Shown here: positions 7,834 to 16,389 of the stretch, piece by piece | Layout: the number at the start of each line of letters is the position of its first letter | How positions within the stretch are numbered: position 1 is the first letter of the stretch | Assembly: GCA_018003515.1 (NCBI GenBank) | Contig: JAGNDO010000044.1 | Location: forward strand, 1 to 42,527 | Direction: 5' to 3' | DNA length: 42,527 bases | DNA from: Caldilineaceae bacterium | Lineage (GTDB): Bacteria > Chloroflexota > Anaerolineae > Caldilineales > Caldilineaceae | Made by a program: the position numbers and the translations under genes | The notes under the pieces: generated by a model | The model's input: the letters and a program-made list of their open reading frames with translations, nothing else | Database searches by the model: none | Told to the model about the DNA's origin: nothing

Positions 7834-8262
7834 ATGCGGGCTTTACTCGATGCGAACGTCTACATAAGTTTTCTGCTCGCCCCAACAGCCGATAGGCCTA
7901 TTGCCGCTATCGTCCGTGCCGGTATTGCTGGTCGGTATGAATTGGTTATTTCTCGAAAACTACTGGCTGAATTGATTGACCGGGTAGAAAACAAGCCATA
8001 TTTATCAGAGCGAATTGAGCGTGCAACGCTGAACGATTTGGTTCGCGTTCTTGACCGGAACGCAGTTCATGCGCCATCCTCGACCGGGGATATCCCGGCT
8101 ATTTCCAGAGATTCCAAAGATGACTATTTGATCGTGGATGCAGTGCTGTCCAACGCAGATTTTTTGGTTACAGGAGACGGAGATCTGCTCATCTTGGACC
8201 CGCTGAATTCCTTGCATATCCTCTCGCCGCGGGCATTTCTCACCCTAATCGAACAACCCTGA
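7834..8262 (+). CDS. PIN-domain toxin (COG1569-type ribonuclease)
   Basis: This is a 142-residue PIN-domain protein, the toxin partner of the preceding antitoxin. PIN toxins are Mg-dependent ribonucleases cutting tRNA, rRNA or mRNA. The acidic active-site set is visible: D6 in LLDANVYIS, E46 in LLAELID, D96/D97 in SKDDYLIVDA and D115/D117 in TGDGDLL. The order and spacing match the family of putative PIN toxins paired with Phd-like antitoxins. No residue appears lost, so it is probably active. The RNA target cannot be predicted. It converges with recJ, whose stop is 5 nt away on the other strand. Confidence 0.87.
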   Translation: MRALLDANVYISFLLAPTADRPIAAIVRAGIAGRYELVISRKLLAELIDRVENKPYLSERIERATLNDLVRVLDRNAVHAPSSTGDIPAISRDSKDDYLIVDAVLSNADFLVTGDGDLLILDPLNSLHILSPRAFLTLIEQP

Positions 8263-8266
8263 TCCC

Positions 8267-10009
8267 CTACTTCTCCGCCAGCCGCATGTCCTCGACCACC
8301 ACCTGCAACCGCTTCTCGTTGTTCCACTCGTTGACCCCAATTTGACCCACCAGATCCACCCGAATGCCTGGCTTCAACTCCCCGGCCCACTCGCCCAGGC
8401 CGAAGGCGATGGCGTCCATGACCTCCGCGCCCTTCCCGGTGCTGAGGGTGAGCTTGAGATGTTGCCCCTTGCCCACCGTGCGGTGATCCCGCACGCGACA
8501 GTTGGGGAAGAGGAAGGTGGGGGTGGGGTTGCCCTGGCCTGTGGGTTCCAGCCGGGCCAACTGGTGGGTCAGCCCCCAGTTGACATCGACCAAGGGCAGT
8601 TCGGCATCAACCAACAGGGTGGGGCGTAGATCCCCGTCGTATGCGCTCAGTTCGCGGTGGGCGATGGCGGTGATGGCGGTCCTGAATTCGGCCAGCCGTT
8701 CGCTGCGCAGGGTGAAACCGGCGGCCATGTGGTGGCCGCCGTGGCGCACCAGCAGGTGGCTGATCTCGTCCAAAGCCGCGGTGATGTGGAACTCTTGGAT
8801 GCTGCGGGCGCTACCCCGGCTCTCCTCCGCCCCCTCTTCGATGACCAGGGTAGGCCGATAGAGTCGATCCGTCAGCCGCCCGGCCACCAGCCCCACGATC
8901 CCCGACAAGAAATCGGGGCCGGAGACCAGATAGAGGGGCGCGTCCCCGGCGATCTGGGGCGTTAACTGGGCCTCGGCCTGGGCGGAGACCTCTTCGGTCA
9001 GGGTGCGGCGGCGCTGGTTGAGGGCTTCCAATTCCTGGGCCAACTCGGCGGCCTCGGCGGGGTCTGTGGTGCGCAGGAGTTTGTAGGCCAGGGCCGCGCT
9101 GTCCAGCCGCCCAGCCGCGTTGATGCGGGGGGCAATCCGAAAGCCGATGGTGGTGGTGTCCACCGTGCCGGGCTGGACCGCGGCCACGGCATAGAGGGCC
9201 AGCAGACCGGGCCGCTGGGTGCGGTTGAGCTGGATCAACCCCCGCTGCACCAGGGAACGATTTTCGCCCACCAGGGGCAGCATGTCCGCCACGGTGCCGA
9301 TGGCCACCAAATCCAACAGGTCGGTCTCGATCTCCTCCACCTGCGCTTTGGAGAGAGGGGATTCGTCTCGCTCCGATATGGCCCGCAGGATGCCTTGGGC
9401 CAGGCGATAGGCCACGCCCACCCCGGCCAAGCCATCAAAGGTGTCGGGATTGTCCGCCCGCTTGGGATTGATCACCGCCAGAGCCGGGGGCATGATGGGG
9501 CCGATGGAGTGATGGTCCGTGACGATCACATCCAGGCCCAATTCCACGGCCCGGGCCACCTCGGCCACGCTGCGGATGCCGCAGTCCACGGTGATGATGA
9601 CCTTGGCTCCCTTGGCCGCGATGGCTTCTATGGCCTCAAGATTGAGACCATAGCCTTCGTCCACCCGGTGGGGGATGTAGGGGCCGACCCGTGCCCCGGC
9701 GGTTTGCAGGGCGGTGACGAGCAGGGCGGTGGCGGTGACGCCGTCAGCGTCAAAATCCCCATAGACACAGATGGTTTGGCGGCTGTCAATGGCTTGAAGC
9801 AGCCGCTGCACCGCCTCGACCATGCCTTTGAGCCGGTAGGGGTTCTCTTTGACCGCGTGGTTCCCGGCCAGAAACGCCGCCATGTCGGCCTGAACGCGTA
9901 CACCCCGGTTATACAGCACTTGGGCCAGAACCGGGTGTTCCGGTCCGGCATCCAGGTGTAACCGGGGTGCAGGGGGGTATAGTTTCCAATGTTTGGTCTG
10001 ACTCTTCAT
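8267..10009 (-). CDS. recJ: Single-stranded-DNA-specific exonuclease RecJ
   Basis: This 5'-3' exonuclease of the DHH phosphoesterase family acts in recombination and mismatch or base-excision repair. Motifs are DFDADG (85-90), VDCGIR (141-146) and TDHHS (164-168). Further on are GLAGVGVAYRLAQ, the DHHA1 motif RHGGHHMAAGFTL and an OB-fold C-terminus. The 580-residue length is normal. I chose the ATG at 10009 because it begins the conserved region. No Shine-Dalgarno sequence precedes it; the base directly upstream belongs to a tandem heptamer array. The frame stays open through that array to 10150, which would add about 47 residues with repeats of PFAIRHS. The upstream CBS-ACT gene is on the same strand. 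Confidence 0.94.
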   Translation of the reverse strand: MKSQTKHWKLYPPAPRLHLDAGPEHPVLAQVLYNRGVRVQADMAAFLAGNHAVKENPYRLKGMVEAVQRLLQAIDSRQTICVYGDFDADGVTATALLVTALQTAGARVGPYIPHRVDEGYGLNLEAIEAIAAKGAKVIITVDCGIRSVAEVARAVELGLDVIVTDHHSIGPIMPPALAVINPKRADNPDTFDGLAGVGVAYRLAQGILRAISERDESPLSKAQVEEIETDLLDLVAIGTVADMLPLVGENRSLVQRGLIQLNRTQRPGLLALYAVAAVQPGTVDTTTIGFRIAPRINAAGRLDSAALAYKLLRTTDPAEAAELAQELEALNQRRRTLTEEVSAQAEAQLTPQIAGDAPLYLVSGPDFLSGIVGLVAGRLTDRLYRPTLVIEEGAEESRGSARSIQEFHITAALDEISHLLVRHGGHHMAAGFTLRSERLAEFRTAITAIAHRELSAYDGDLRPTLLVDAELPLVDVNWGLTHQLARLEPTGQGNPTPTFLFPNCRVRDHRTVGKGQHLKLTLSTGKGAEVMDAIAFGLGEWAGELKPGIRVDLVGQIGVNEWNNEKRLQVVVEDMRLAEK

Positions 10010-10207
10010 GGCGAATGGCGAATGGCGAATGGCGAATGGCGAATGGCGAATGGCGAATGGGCGAATGGCGAATGGGCGAATGGCGAATGGGCGAATGGTG
10101 AATATGGTGGGTAAGGGAAGTCCCGAATTTTTTAAGGGCGTATCGGGCAATCAGCCATTCGCCCATTCACCATTCGCCCATTCGCCCATTCACCATTCGC
10201 CCATTCG
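10010..10207. repeat. Heptamer inverted-repeat array B (GCGAATG type)
   Basis: The left arm (about 10010-10098) holds about twelve units GCGAATG, some spaced by an extra G. The right arm (10151-10207) holds the complementary units CATTCGC and CATTCAC. The loop is about 50 nt. The array runs from 2 nt after the CBS-ACT gene's stop to the recJ start codon and fills the whole gap. Confidence 0.92.
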
Positions 10208-10209
10208 CA

Positions 10210-10857
10210 TTAGTCGCAGCAGAGGCGGATGTCTACAATCTTCTCGATCAGGGAGGCGATGACCGGTTCGACTTGATCCATCTCCAGCCCGGTGACTTTG
10301 AAGGTGATCATGCGATCTGTGGGCGTCTCTCCGGAGAAGGTGCCGAAGGAGACAAAGTCGCCGCCTGCTTCGGTGATGGCCGCGGTCAGTTTGGCCAGCT
10401 CACCGTGGGTGTCGGGGACCAGGGCGGTGACACGGACGCCCGGCTCTCTGGCCCCCATCAGCTCCAGCAGAACTTTGAATAAATCGGTCTCGGTGATGAT
10501 CCCGCTCAGTTCGTCGCCCCGCATGACTGGCAGACCGCCCACCTTTTTGTCGGTCATGATACGGGCAGCCGCCTCGATGGAGGCATTTTCCTGGACGGTG
10601 ATCACCTTTTTGCTCATGACATCATTCACCTTGATGCGGCTGAGCTGATAGTTGAGTTCCCAGACGCTGAGGGTGGTGGTGGGGGCCGTGGAGGCGTTGA
10701 GCAGATCTCGCTCGGCCACGATGCCGATCAGTTTGCCCTCTTTGACCACGGGAAAGCGGCGGATCTTCTCGCGCTTCATCATGTTCAGGGCTTCCATGAT
10801 GGGCAGATCCGGTGTAACACTCATTACGGGATGGGACATGCGTTCGCCAACCAACAT
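10210..10857 (-). CDS. CBS-pair and ACT domain protein (AcuB-like)
   Basis: This 215-residue protein has two CBS motifs (MSHPVMSVTPDLPIMEAL... and VNDVMSKKVITVQENASIEAA...) forming one Bateman module over residues 1-130. It is followed by an ACT-like domain (GVRVTALVPDTHGELAKL). Bateman modules usually bind adenine nucleotides and ACT domains bind amino acids, so a ligand-sensing regulatory role is likely. No catalytic domain is present. I chose the ATG at 10857 because AAGGAGG lies 8 nt upstream. The open frame extends to 10965, but that start is almost at the predicted transcription start. AcuB-type proteins have this architecture. The partner enzyme is unknown. Confidence 0.85.
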   Translation of the reverse strand: MLVGERMSHPVMSVTPDLPIMEALNMMKREKIRRFPVVKEGKLIGIVAERDLLNASTAPTTTLSVWELNYQLSRIKVNDVMSKKVITVQENASIEAAARIMTDKKVGGLPVMRGDELSGIITETDLFKVLLELMGAREPGVRVTALVPDTHGELAKLTAAITEAGGDFVSFGTFSGETPTDRMITFKVTGLEMDQVEPVIASLIEKIVDIRLCCD

Positions 10858-10974
10858 AGTAACTTCCTCCTTGAAGTCAGACTCGCCGGACGCAATCGGA
10901 ATCGCCCGGATGTAGGATGTGAATAGGCTCTTGATGTGGGAAACGCTTCGTTGTTCACTGCCCACAAGTAGGTC

Positions 10975-10980
10975 ATTATA
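10975..10980 (-). promoter_or_regulatory. -10 box (TATAAT) upstream of the CBS-ACT gene
   Basis: Minus-strand TATAAT at 10980-10975; the -35 region (GATGAC, 17 nt away) is poor. The transcript would carry a leader of about 110 nt before the ATG at 10857. Confidence 0.45.
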
Positions 10981-11033
10981 CCACGGATTCAGTCTCTGTC
11001 ATCTACCGGTCCTTGTCGCAATTACATCGTTCG

Positions 11034-11322
11034 AAATAGGCCACGGAGGATATGGATTTGACGGATAAAAACAGACTTTTTTCAAGAAGGTAGGACTGCA
11101 CGATAGCGTGATCTGATCACTTTGATTTCGATTACGCCAGATTTGGACGGAATGCTATCTGAATCACCCGCTATATAGTATCCGCAGCCAAAAAAGTACT
11201 AAATCTCGCGTTAACCCTTCAAGCAAAATCGTGCGTTTTTGGCATCACGCTATCGTGCAGTCCTACCTTCAAGAAGACAACCCGTTTTTATCCGTCAAAT
11301 CCGTCAGATCCGTGTTCTATTT
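11034..11322. repeat. 289-bp MITE-like element with 79-bp inverted repeats
   Basis: Positions 11034-11112 and 11244-11322 are inverted copies, each 79 nt and alignable without gaps. The innermost 26 nt (AAGGTAGGACTGCACGATAG followed by CGTGAT) and a 19-nt block (GGATTTGACGGATAAAAAC) are identical. Two blocks between are diverged. The 131-nt centre has no gene. The element fills most of the 471-nt gap between the CBS-ACT start and livF, and ends 6 nt after the livF stop. No transposase is encoded. It may be a non-autonomous mobile element and could also act as the liv operon 3' hairpin. Confidence 0.85.
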
Positions 11323-11328
11323 GGCATT

Positions 11329-12039
11329 TTACAACCCCAAATAGGTTTCTTGGATGTGGGGATTCTTCATCAACTCCTTGGCCGGACCGTCCAATTCCAC
11401 CTTGCCCTGGGCCAGGACATAGCCATAGTCGCTGATGGCCAGGGCCATTTGCACGTTCTGTTCCACCAACAGCATGGTCAGGCCGGTCTTCTTGAGCTTG
11501 CGCAGGGTCTCGAAGAGGTCCAGCACCAGCACTGGGGCCAGGCCAAGGGACAGCTCATCAAACATGAGTACTACCGGGTCGGCCATGATGCCGCGGCCCA
11601 CGGCCAGCATCTGCTGCTCGCCGCCGGAGAGGGTGCCCGCCTTCTGGGTGCGCCGCTCCTTGAGCCGAGGGAAGGCGGTGAAGACCTTTTCCAGGTTCTC
11701 CTTTTGGCGGGGTTTGGCCCGTTTGGGGGTGGCCCCCATCTCCAAATTCTCCTCCACGCTCATGTCCGTGAAGAGTTGGCGGCCTTCCGGGACCAAGACC
11801 AGCCCCATCTCCGCCTTGGCATAGGGAGGCAGGGCGCTGACATTCTTGCCGTCGAACCAGACCTCTCCCTCCCAGGGCTTGAGTAGCCCCATGACCGTGC
11901 GCAGCATGGTGGTCTTGCCCACCCCGTTGCCGCCCACCAAAGAGGTGAGCTTGCCCACATCCAAGGAGAGATCCACCCCCCACAGGATCTGTACCTCACC
12001 ATATCCGCTTGCTACATTTTTCACTTCGAGTATTGCCAT
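11329..12039 (-). CDS. livF: Branched-chain amino acid/amide ABC transporter ATPase LivF
   Basis: This is one of the two ATPases of a LivJHMGF importer. Its 236 residues contain Walker A GGNGVGKTT (near 35-43), LVPEGRQLFTDMSVEENL (LivF-specific), signature LSGGEQQMLAVGRGIMADP, Walker B VVLMFDELSLGL and the H-loop replacement LLVEQNV (Gln-Asn), a family trait. I chose the ATG at 12039 because GAGGAG lies 9 nt upstream. An in-frame ATG at 12069 touches the livG stop and lacks such a site. It is last in the operon, 30 nt after livG. Confidence 0.95.
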   Translation of the reverse strand: MAILEVKNVASGYGEVQILWGVDLSLDVGKLTSLVGGNGVGKTTMLRTVMGLLKPWEGEVWFDGKNVSALPPYAKAEMGLVLVPEGRQLFTDMSVEENLEMGATPKRAKPRQKENLEKVFTAFPRLKERRTQKAGTLSGGEQQMLAVGRGIMADPVVLMFDELSLGLAPVLVLDLFETLRKLKKTGLTMLLVEQNVQMALAISDYGYVLAQGKVELDGPAKELMKNPHIQETYLGL

Positions 12040-12069
12040 AATTGTCGCTCCTCTGGGCGTATGGGCCAA

Positions 12070-12825
12070 TCAAGCCTCGTCGATATCGGCCATTAGTCTC
12101 TCGGCCAGTTTGGGATCGCCCAGGTAGGCCTCGATCACCTTGGGATTGTTGGAGACCTCTTCGGGGGTACCGACTGCGATCATCTGCCCATAGTCCAGCA
12201 CGGTGATGCGGTCGGAGACATTCATAACCGCGTGCATGACATGCTCGATCATGATGATGGCCACCCCTTGGTCCCGGATCTGGCGCACGGTCTGCACCAT
12301 GCCGGCGATCTCGGATGGGTTCAGCCCGGCCAGCACCTCGTCCAAGAGGAGCAGGTGGGGCCGAGCGGCCAGGGATCGAGCCATTTCCAGCCGTTTCTTC
12401 TGGGCCACATTGAGGCTACCCGCCAACTGGTCCGACCGAGCATTGAGCTTGACAAAGCCCAAGACTTCGTCGGCAATGCGCCCGGCCTCGCCCAAACCGT
12501 GGTTCTCCCGGCCAAAGCAGGCCCCCACCATTACATTTTCCCGCACGGTGAGGTCGTTGAGCGGGCGCACGATCTGGTGGGTGCGGGCCATGCCGGCCCG
12601 GGCCATGTCATAGGGTTTCTTGCCGGTCACATCCTGGCCCAAGAAGGTCACTTTGCCTTCTGTGGGGGGAAAGACCCCGTTGATGGCGTTGAACAGAGTG
12701 GTCTTGCCGGCACCGTTAGGGCCGATCAGCCCCAGGATCTCGCCTTCGTTCAGATCAAAACTGACATTGGAGAGGGCCAGCAGGCCGCCAAAGCGTTTGG
12801 TGACGTTCTGTACTTGCAAGATCAT
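12070..12825 (-). CDS. livG: Branched-chain amino acid/amide ABC transporter ATPase LivG
   Basis: This is the second ATPase (251 aa) of the importer. Walker A is GPNGAGKTT, the LivG-specific stretch is ARTHQIVRPLNDLTVRENVMVG, and Walker B is LLLLDEVLAGLNP. The H-loop is IMIEHVMHAVMNVSDRITVL. The signature motif is degenerate, SLNVAQKKRLEMARSLA instead of LSGGQ or the usual LivG LSYGQQ; similar variants occur in part of the LivG family, so activity is not in doubt. The ATG overlaps the livM stop by 4 nt (ATGA), which means translational coupling. The conserved C-terminal extension after the H-loop, typical of LivG, is present. Confidence 0.95.
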   Translation of the reverse strand: MILQVQNVTKRFGGLLALSNVSFDLNEGEILGLIGPNGAGKTTLFNAINGVFPPTEGKVTFLGQDVTGKKPYDMARAGMARTHQIVRPLNDLTVRENVMVGACFGRENHGLGEAGRIADEVLGFVKLNARSDQLAGSLNVAQKKRLEMARSLAARPHLLLLDEVLAGLNPSEIAGMVQTVRQIRDQGVAIIMIEHVMHAVMNVSDRITVLDYGQMIAVGTPEEVSNNPKVIEAYLGDPKLAERLMADIDEA

Positions 12826-13790
12826 GGCAGGAACCTCCGCAGGACCGGGAACCGTTGGCGCAGCCAGCCCACCGCACCGGCAGGAATAAAGAGGATGATG
12901 AGCAGGAGCAGCAGACCCGCCACCGAGAGTTGGATATTCTTGAACAGGTCGCTGGTGAGCAGGAAGCCCCGTAGCCGCTGATAGCCAATGGCCCCGATGA
13001 TCGGCCCCAGCACCGTGCCCTGGCCACCCAACATCACCATGACGATCATCTCGATGGAGAAGTGCAACCGAAAGGCCACCCCTGGCTCGATGTTACCGTT
13101 CTTGAAGTAGAAGAGTACCCCCACCATGCCCGGAATGATGGCCGACAGCACATAAGCCCAGGTCTTGGTCCGGGGGGTGACCACGCCCATGACTTCGGCG
13201 GCGTCCTCGTCCTCCCGGATGGCCATGAGGCCCAGACCAAACTTGCTGGACTTGACCAGATGGCTGAGGATGATGGCGATCAGGGTCATGGCGATCATGG
13301 CGTAGTAGACCATCCACAGGGCGTTGGTGGCCCCGCCATAGTCTTGGTAGATCTTGAAGTTCAGGCTGATCCCCGTGGCCCCGCCAAAGGGTTGGAAGTT
13401 ATTGATAAAGGCGCGCATGGCCTCGTTGATGCCGATGGTGGCCAGGGCGAAGTAGCCGCCCCGCAGACGCAGGATGGCGCTGCCCAGCAAATAAGCCAGG
13501 ATGGCAGACGAAAGTCCACCGGCCAGCATAGCGATCCACAACGAGAGGCCAAAATCGTTCATCAGATAGAGGCCCACATAGCCGCCCAATCCAAAGAAGA
13601 CCACATGACCGAAGCTGACATAACCCGTATAGCCCAGGATGATGTTCAGGCTGGACGCCAATACCACCGACAGGAGCATGGTGAAGATCACCTCACGGGT
13701 GGCCGGTCGGCCGGTGAAGACCGGGTATAGCCCCATGAGCAGAACCGCCACCATTGTGAGCAGAAGGCCAGGATTTTTGAGTAGGTTCAT
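12822..13790 (-). CDS. livM: Branched-chain amino acid/amide ABC transporter permease LivM
   Basis: This is a 322-residue integral membrane permease with 8-10 hydrophobic segments. LivM signatures are SLNIILGYTGYVSFGHVVFFGLGGY, LRLRGGYFALATIGINEAMR, the coupling-helix region GLGLMAIREDEDAAEVMGV and MVMLGGQGTVLGPIIGA. The start is MNLLKNPGLLLTMV, and the ATG overlaps the livH stop by 4 nt. It pairs with LivH to form the transmembrane channel. Length and motif order are normal. Confidence 0.95.
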   Translation of the reverse strand: MNLLKNPGLLLTMVAVLLMGLYPVFTGRPATREVIFTMLLSVVLASSLNIILGYTGYVSFGHVVFFGLGGYVGLYLMNDFGLSLWIAMLAGGLSSAILAYLLGSAILRLRGGYFALATIGINEAMRAFINNFQPFGGATGISLNFKIYQDYGGATNALWMVYYAMIAMTLIAIILSHLVKSSKFGLGLMAIREDEDAAEVMGVVTPRTKTWAYVLSAIIPGMVGVLFYFKNGNIEPGVAFRLHFSIEMIVMVMLGGQGTVLGPIIGAIGYQRLRGFLLTSDLFKNIQLSVAGLLLLLIILFIPAGAVGWLRQRFPVLRRFLP

Positions 13791-14647
13791 TTTTTCGCTC
13801 CCAGCAGACCACTTGGGCGGATCAAGAGGATGACGACGAAGAGTACAAACTCAATCACCGGCACCCACACCGTGGGCATGAAGGCGGGGATCACCCCTTC
13901 CAGCACGCCCAGAATCAGGCCGCCCAGCAGCGCGCCCAGGGGATTCCCCAGGCCGCCCAGCACGCCGATGACAAAGCTCTTCAACTCATATGTCCCGCCG
14001 GAGAGAATGGTGAAAGGGAAGAAGGTGGCGATCAGCCCGCCGGCGATGGCCGCCAGCATGGTGCCGATGCCAAAGCTCAGGGCCAGCACCCGGGTGGAGG
14101 GGATGCCCATCAACTCGGCCGCGGCCCGGTTGTTGGCCACGGCCCGCACATACTTGCCCCAGGTGGTGCGATAGAGAAAGAGATAGAGCAGCCCGGTCAC
14201 AGCCAGGGCCATGAGCGCCGCCACCAAGCGGGTGCCCAGGATGGTCACCGGCCCCATTGTGATGGTGCCCAGACTGATGTCCACGTTGCGTGGCGAGGTG
14301 CTGAAGGCCGTGGTGCCCAGGCCTATCAGGATCATGTTGACCGAAAAGGTTGCCAACAAAGTGGAAAGATGAGGGCCGTCGATCACTCGATTGATGGCAA
14401 CATAGAACATGATCACCCCAAAAAGCAGGCCGACCACCGCCACCAATATCAGCCCCAGATAGGGATTGATGCCGAAATTCACAAAGGCCAGGTAGACCCC
14501 AAACATCCCCAGGGCGATGATGGGGCCGTGGGCCAGGTTGATCACATCCATCACGCCCCAGATCAGGGTGAGGCCCATTGCGGCAATGCCGTAGACGAAG
14601 CCGATCAGCAGACCGTCCGTCAGAAATGCGAGTAGCGTTCCTTGCAT
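13787..14647 (-). CDS. livH: Branched-chain amino acid/amide ABC transporter permease LivH
   Basis: This 286-residue permease is the LivH partner. It begins MQGTLLAFLTDGLLIGFVYGIAAMGLTLIWGVMDVINLAHG, the hallmark LivH N-terminus. The coupling-helix region is YVRAVANNRAAAELMGIP, and the C-terminal signature is SFVIGVLGGLGNPLGALLGGL. It has about eight membrane helices. AGGAG lies just before the ATG (GGAGAACGCC). It is the first of four tightly overlapping genes and follows livJ by 162 nt, a gap holding a heptamer hairpin. That spacing suggests livJ is expressed at a higher level than the membrane genes. Confidence 0.95.
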   Translation of the reverse strand: MQGTLLAFLTDGLLIGFVYGIAAMGLTLIWGVMDVINLAHGPIIALGMFGVYLAFVNFGINPYLGLILVAVVGLLFGVIMFYVAINRVIDGPHLSTLLATFSVNMILIGLGTTAFSTSPRNVDISLGTITMGPVTILGTRLVAALMALAVTGLLYLFLYRTTWGKYVRAVANNRAAAELMGIPSTRVLALSFGIGTMLAAIAGGLIATFFPFTILSGGTYELKSFVIGVLGGLGNPLGALLGGLILGVLEGVIPAFMPTVWVPVIEFVLFVVILLIRPSGLLGAKK

Positions 14648-14700
14648 GGCGTTCTCCTGTAAAGTTGGACAGGGGGCAGGGTGAAAAAGGGGCGTAATGC

Positions 14701-14772
14701 CGAGATTTGGCGATTAAGAGATTGGGAGATTGTCACGACACAATCTCCCAATCTCTTAATCGCTCAATCTCA
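14701..14772. repeat. Heptamer inverted-repeat array C (GATTAAGAGATTGGG type)
   Basis: The left arm (14701-14733) contains GATTAAGAGATTGGGAGATT and the right arm (14740-14772) its complement, CCAATCTCTTAATC. A roughly 30-bp stem closes over a 6-nt loop. It lies between livJ (stop 37 nt away) and the livH ribosome binding site. Confidence 0.9.
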
Positions 14773-14809
14773 ACCCAGATCGACGAGTTGTTGCATCACA
14801 ATCCTAAAC

Positions 14810-16120
14810 TTAACGGATGGGGAACAGAATGGGGGCGGTGGCACCGGCCGGCGGCCACACAACCTGCTTGCCCAAAGTACCGGCGTCATCTTGCTGCCAT
14901 TGGATGTAGACCATGGAGTGACCGATTTGCAGACCGTGGGCATCCGGGGTCACGTCGAACTTGAGATTGCCGAAGAAGGTGAGCATATCCACGGCGTCCA
15001 GGGCTTCCTTGACGGCCTGGGTCTCCAGGCTGCCGGAGCTCTCGATGGCCTTTTGCAGGAGCAGCCCAGCCGCAAAGCCGCCGGCGGCGTGATAGGAGGG
15101 TTCTTCGTCATAAGCGGCCATGTAGGCGGCGGTGAACTCGGCGCTGGACGGGCCGAAGAACTCCATCTCCCCGGCGCTCTCGGCGCTAAACTTCACCAGG
15201 GGTTCCCACTGGCTGGGGCCGACCACGCCAAGGGCCGCGTCGCCCAGTTCGGAGAAGGTGGGTTCCGGCGGGGCGACCAGCAGGGCCACATATTTGACCG
15301 GCACATTTTTCTCGAACAACTGTTTGGCAAAGGTGCTACCATCCTGGAAGTGACCGCCGCCCATGATGGCGTCCGGGGCTGCCTCTTGAATCTTGTTGAT
15401 GAAGGGGGCAAAGTCCGTGGTGCCGGAGTCGTAGCCCTCGAAGAGGACGACTTCATAGCCTTGGGCCAGGGCATATTCCTGCAAGGCGTTGGAGACATCC
15501 GTGGAGAACTTGTCGTTCTCGTGAACCACGGCGATCTTCTTGACCGAGGCATCCGTGGCGGCCAGCAGATCCGCCGCGCCGGTCAGATAGCGGCTGGCCG
15601 GGGTGTAGGCCTGATAGACCAGGGTGTATCCCTTCATGTACGTGCTGTCCGAGGCGGCACCCGTGGTGATCATGACCTTGCCATATTGCTCGGCGATCAC
15701 CGAGGAGGCGTCGGTCAGGCCGCTGGAATAGGGGCTGATCAGGAAGTCGGCGTTGTCTTCCGTGGCCAAGCGGGTGTAGAGTTCCTGCACCCGGTCGGTG
15801 TTGGATTCGTCGTCGTAGAACTTGGTATCGAACTTGACCATGCTGCCGTCGGCCAGGGCAATGCCCCCGGCCGCGTTGACCTGGCTGATCCACAGATTCA
15901 GCCCATTGAGCTGGCGGGTGGATTCAACATTGTACTTGCCAGTCTGGGAGGCGGTGAAGCCGATCACCGCGGTCGTTTCACCGGCCATGGCCGGGGCGGC
16001 GGAATCGGCAGCCGGGGCCGCCGCGGGGGCAGTGGCTGCCGGCGGAGCAGCCTGACAACCGACCAAGGCTAGGCTGGCGACGATGAACAGAACAAAAAGG
16101 ACGGAAAGTGCACGCTTCAT
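14810..16120 (-). CDS. livJ: Branched-chain amino acid/amide ABC transporter substrate-binding lipoprotein
   Basis: This is the 436-residue solute-binding protein of the Liv importer (periplasmic-binding-protein fold, Peripla_BP_6). The signal peptide MKRALSVLFVLFIVASLALVGC ends in the lipobox LVGC, so it is lipid-anchored. An Ala/Pro-rich spacer (about residues 24-45) precedes the binding domain. Characteristic stretches are VIGFTASQTGKYNVES, NLWISQVNAAGGI, DFLISPYSSGLTDASSVIAE and GYEVVLFEGYDSGTTDFAPFI. I chose the ATG at 16120, with AAAGGAG 8 nt upstream. An open frame to 16189 lacks such a site and would bury the signal peptide. Branched-chain amino acids, short-chain amides or urea are possible ligands; the sequence does not decide. 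Confidence 0.93.
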   Translation of the reverse strand: MKRALSVLFVLFIVASLALVGCQAAPPAATAPAAAPAADSAAPAMAGETTAVIGFTASQTGKYNVESTRQLNGLNLWISQVNAAGGIALADGSMVKFDTKFYDDESNTDRVQELYTRLATEDNADFLISPYSSGLTDASSVIAEQYGKVMITTGAASDSTYMKGYTLVYQAYTPASRYLTGAADLLAATDASVKKIAVVHENDKFSTDVSNALQEYALAQGYEVVLFEGYDSGTTDFAPFINKIQEAAPDAIMGGGHFQDGSTFAKQLFEKNVPVKYVALLVAPPEPTFSELGDAALGVVGPSQWEPLVKFSAESAGEMEFFGPSSAEFTAAYMAAYDEEPSYHAAGGFAAGLLLQKAIESSGSLETQAVKEALDAVDMLTFFGNLKFDVTPDAHGLQIGHSMVYIQWQQDDAGTLGKQVVWPPAGATAPILFPIR

Positions 16121-16347
16121 GGTTGATCTCCTTTGATTAAACTGATACGTGAAGTCCTTCGACGATGCAAACCGACATATCTTGTGCAAAAAGTTGATGC
16201 CAGAGCTTGCGAACTAAAAAAGGGTAAGCAAAATCATCAGGCGAATCCTGAACTACAACACAGGGGACCGATCCCTGCCTCCGGAACTCCTCGGCTGAGG
16301 CGGCGGTGAATCGGTGCCACGACGACACGGCAAACGTGAAATCTGCT

Positions 16348-16389
16348 ATCGCAAACGAAGGATCGCAAACGAAAATTCGTGGACGAAAA
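16348..16389 (+). repeat. 14-nt direct repeats in the livJ upstream region
   Basis: Three consecutive units: ATCGCAAACGAAGG, ATCGCAAACGAAAA and TTCGTGGACGAAAA (two heptamers each). No inverted partner lies nearby. They sit in the 576-nt region between livJ and the exonuclease gene, which has no credible gene. Open frames there on the minus strand have no family features or ribosome binding sites. Confidence 0.7.

Noticed and set aside
10009-10150. N-terminal extension of RecJ through the heptamer array as the annotated start
   Set aside because: The extra 47 residues are only repeat-coded (PFAIRHS) and no Shine-Dalgarno sequence supports the farther start. Kept as a possibility in the findings, not as the call.
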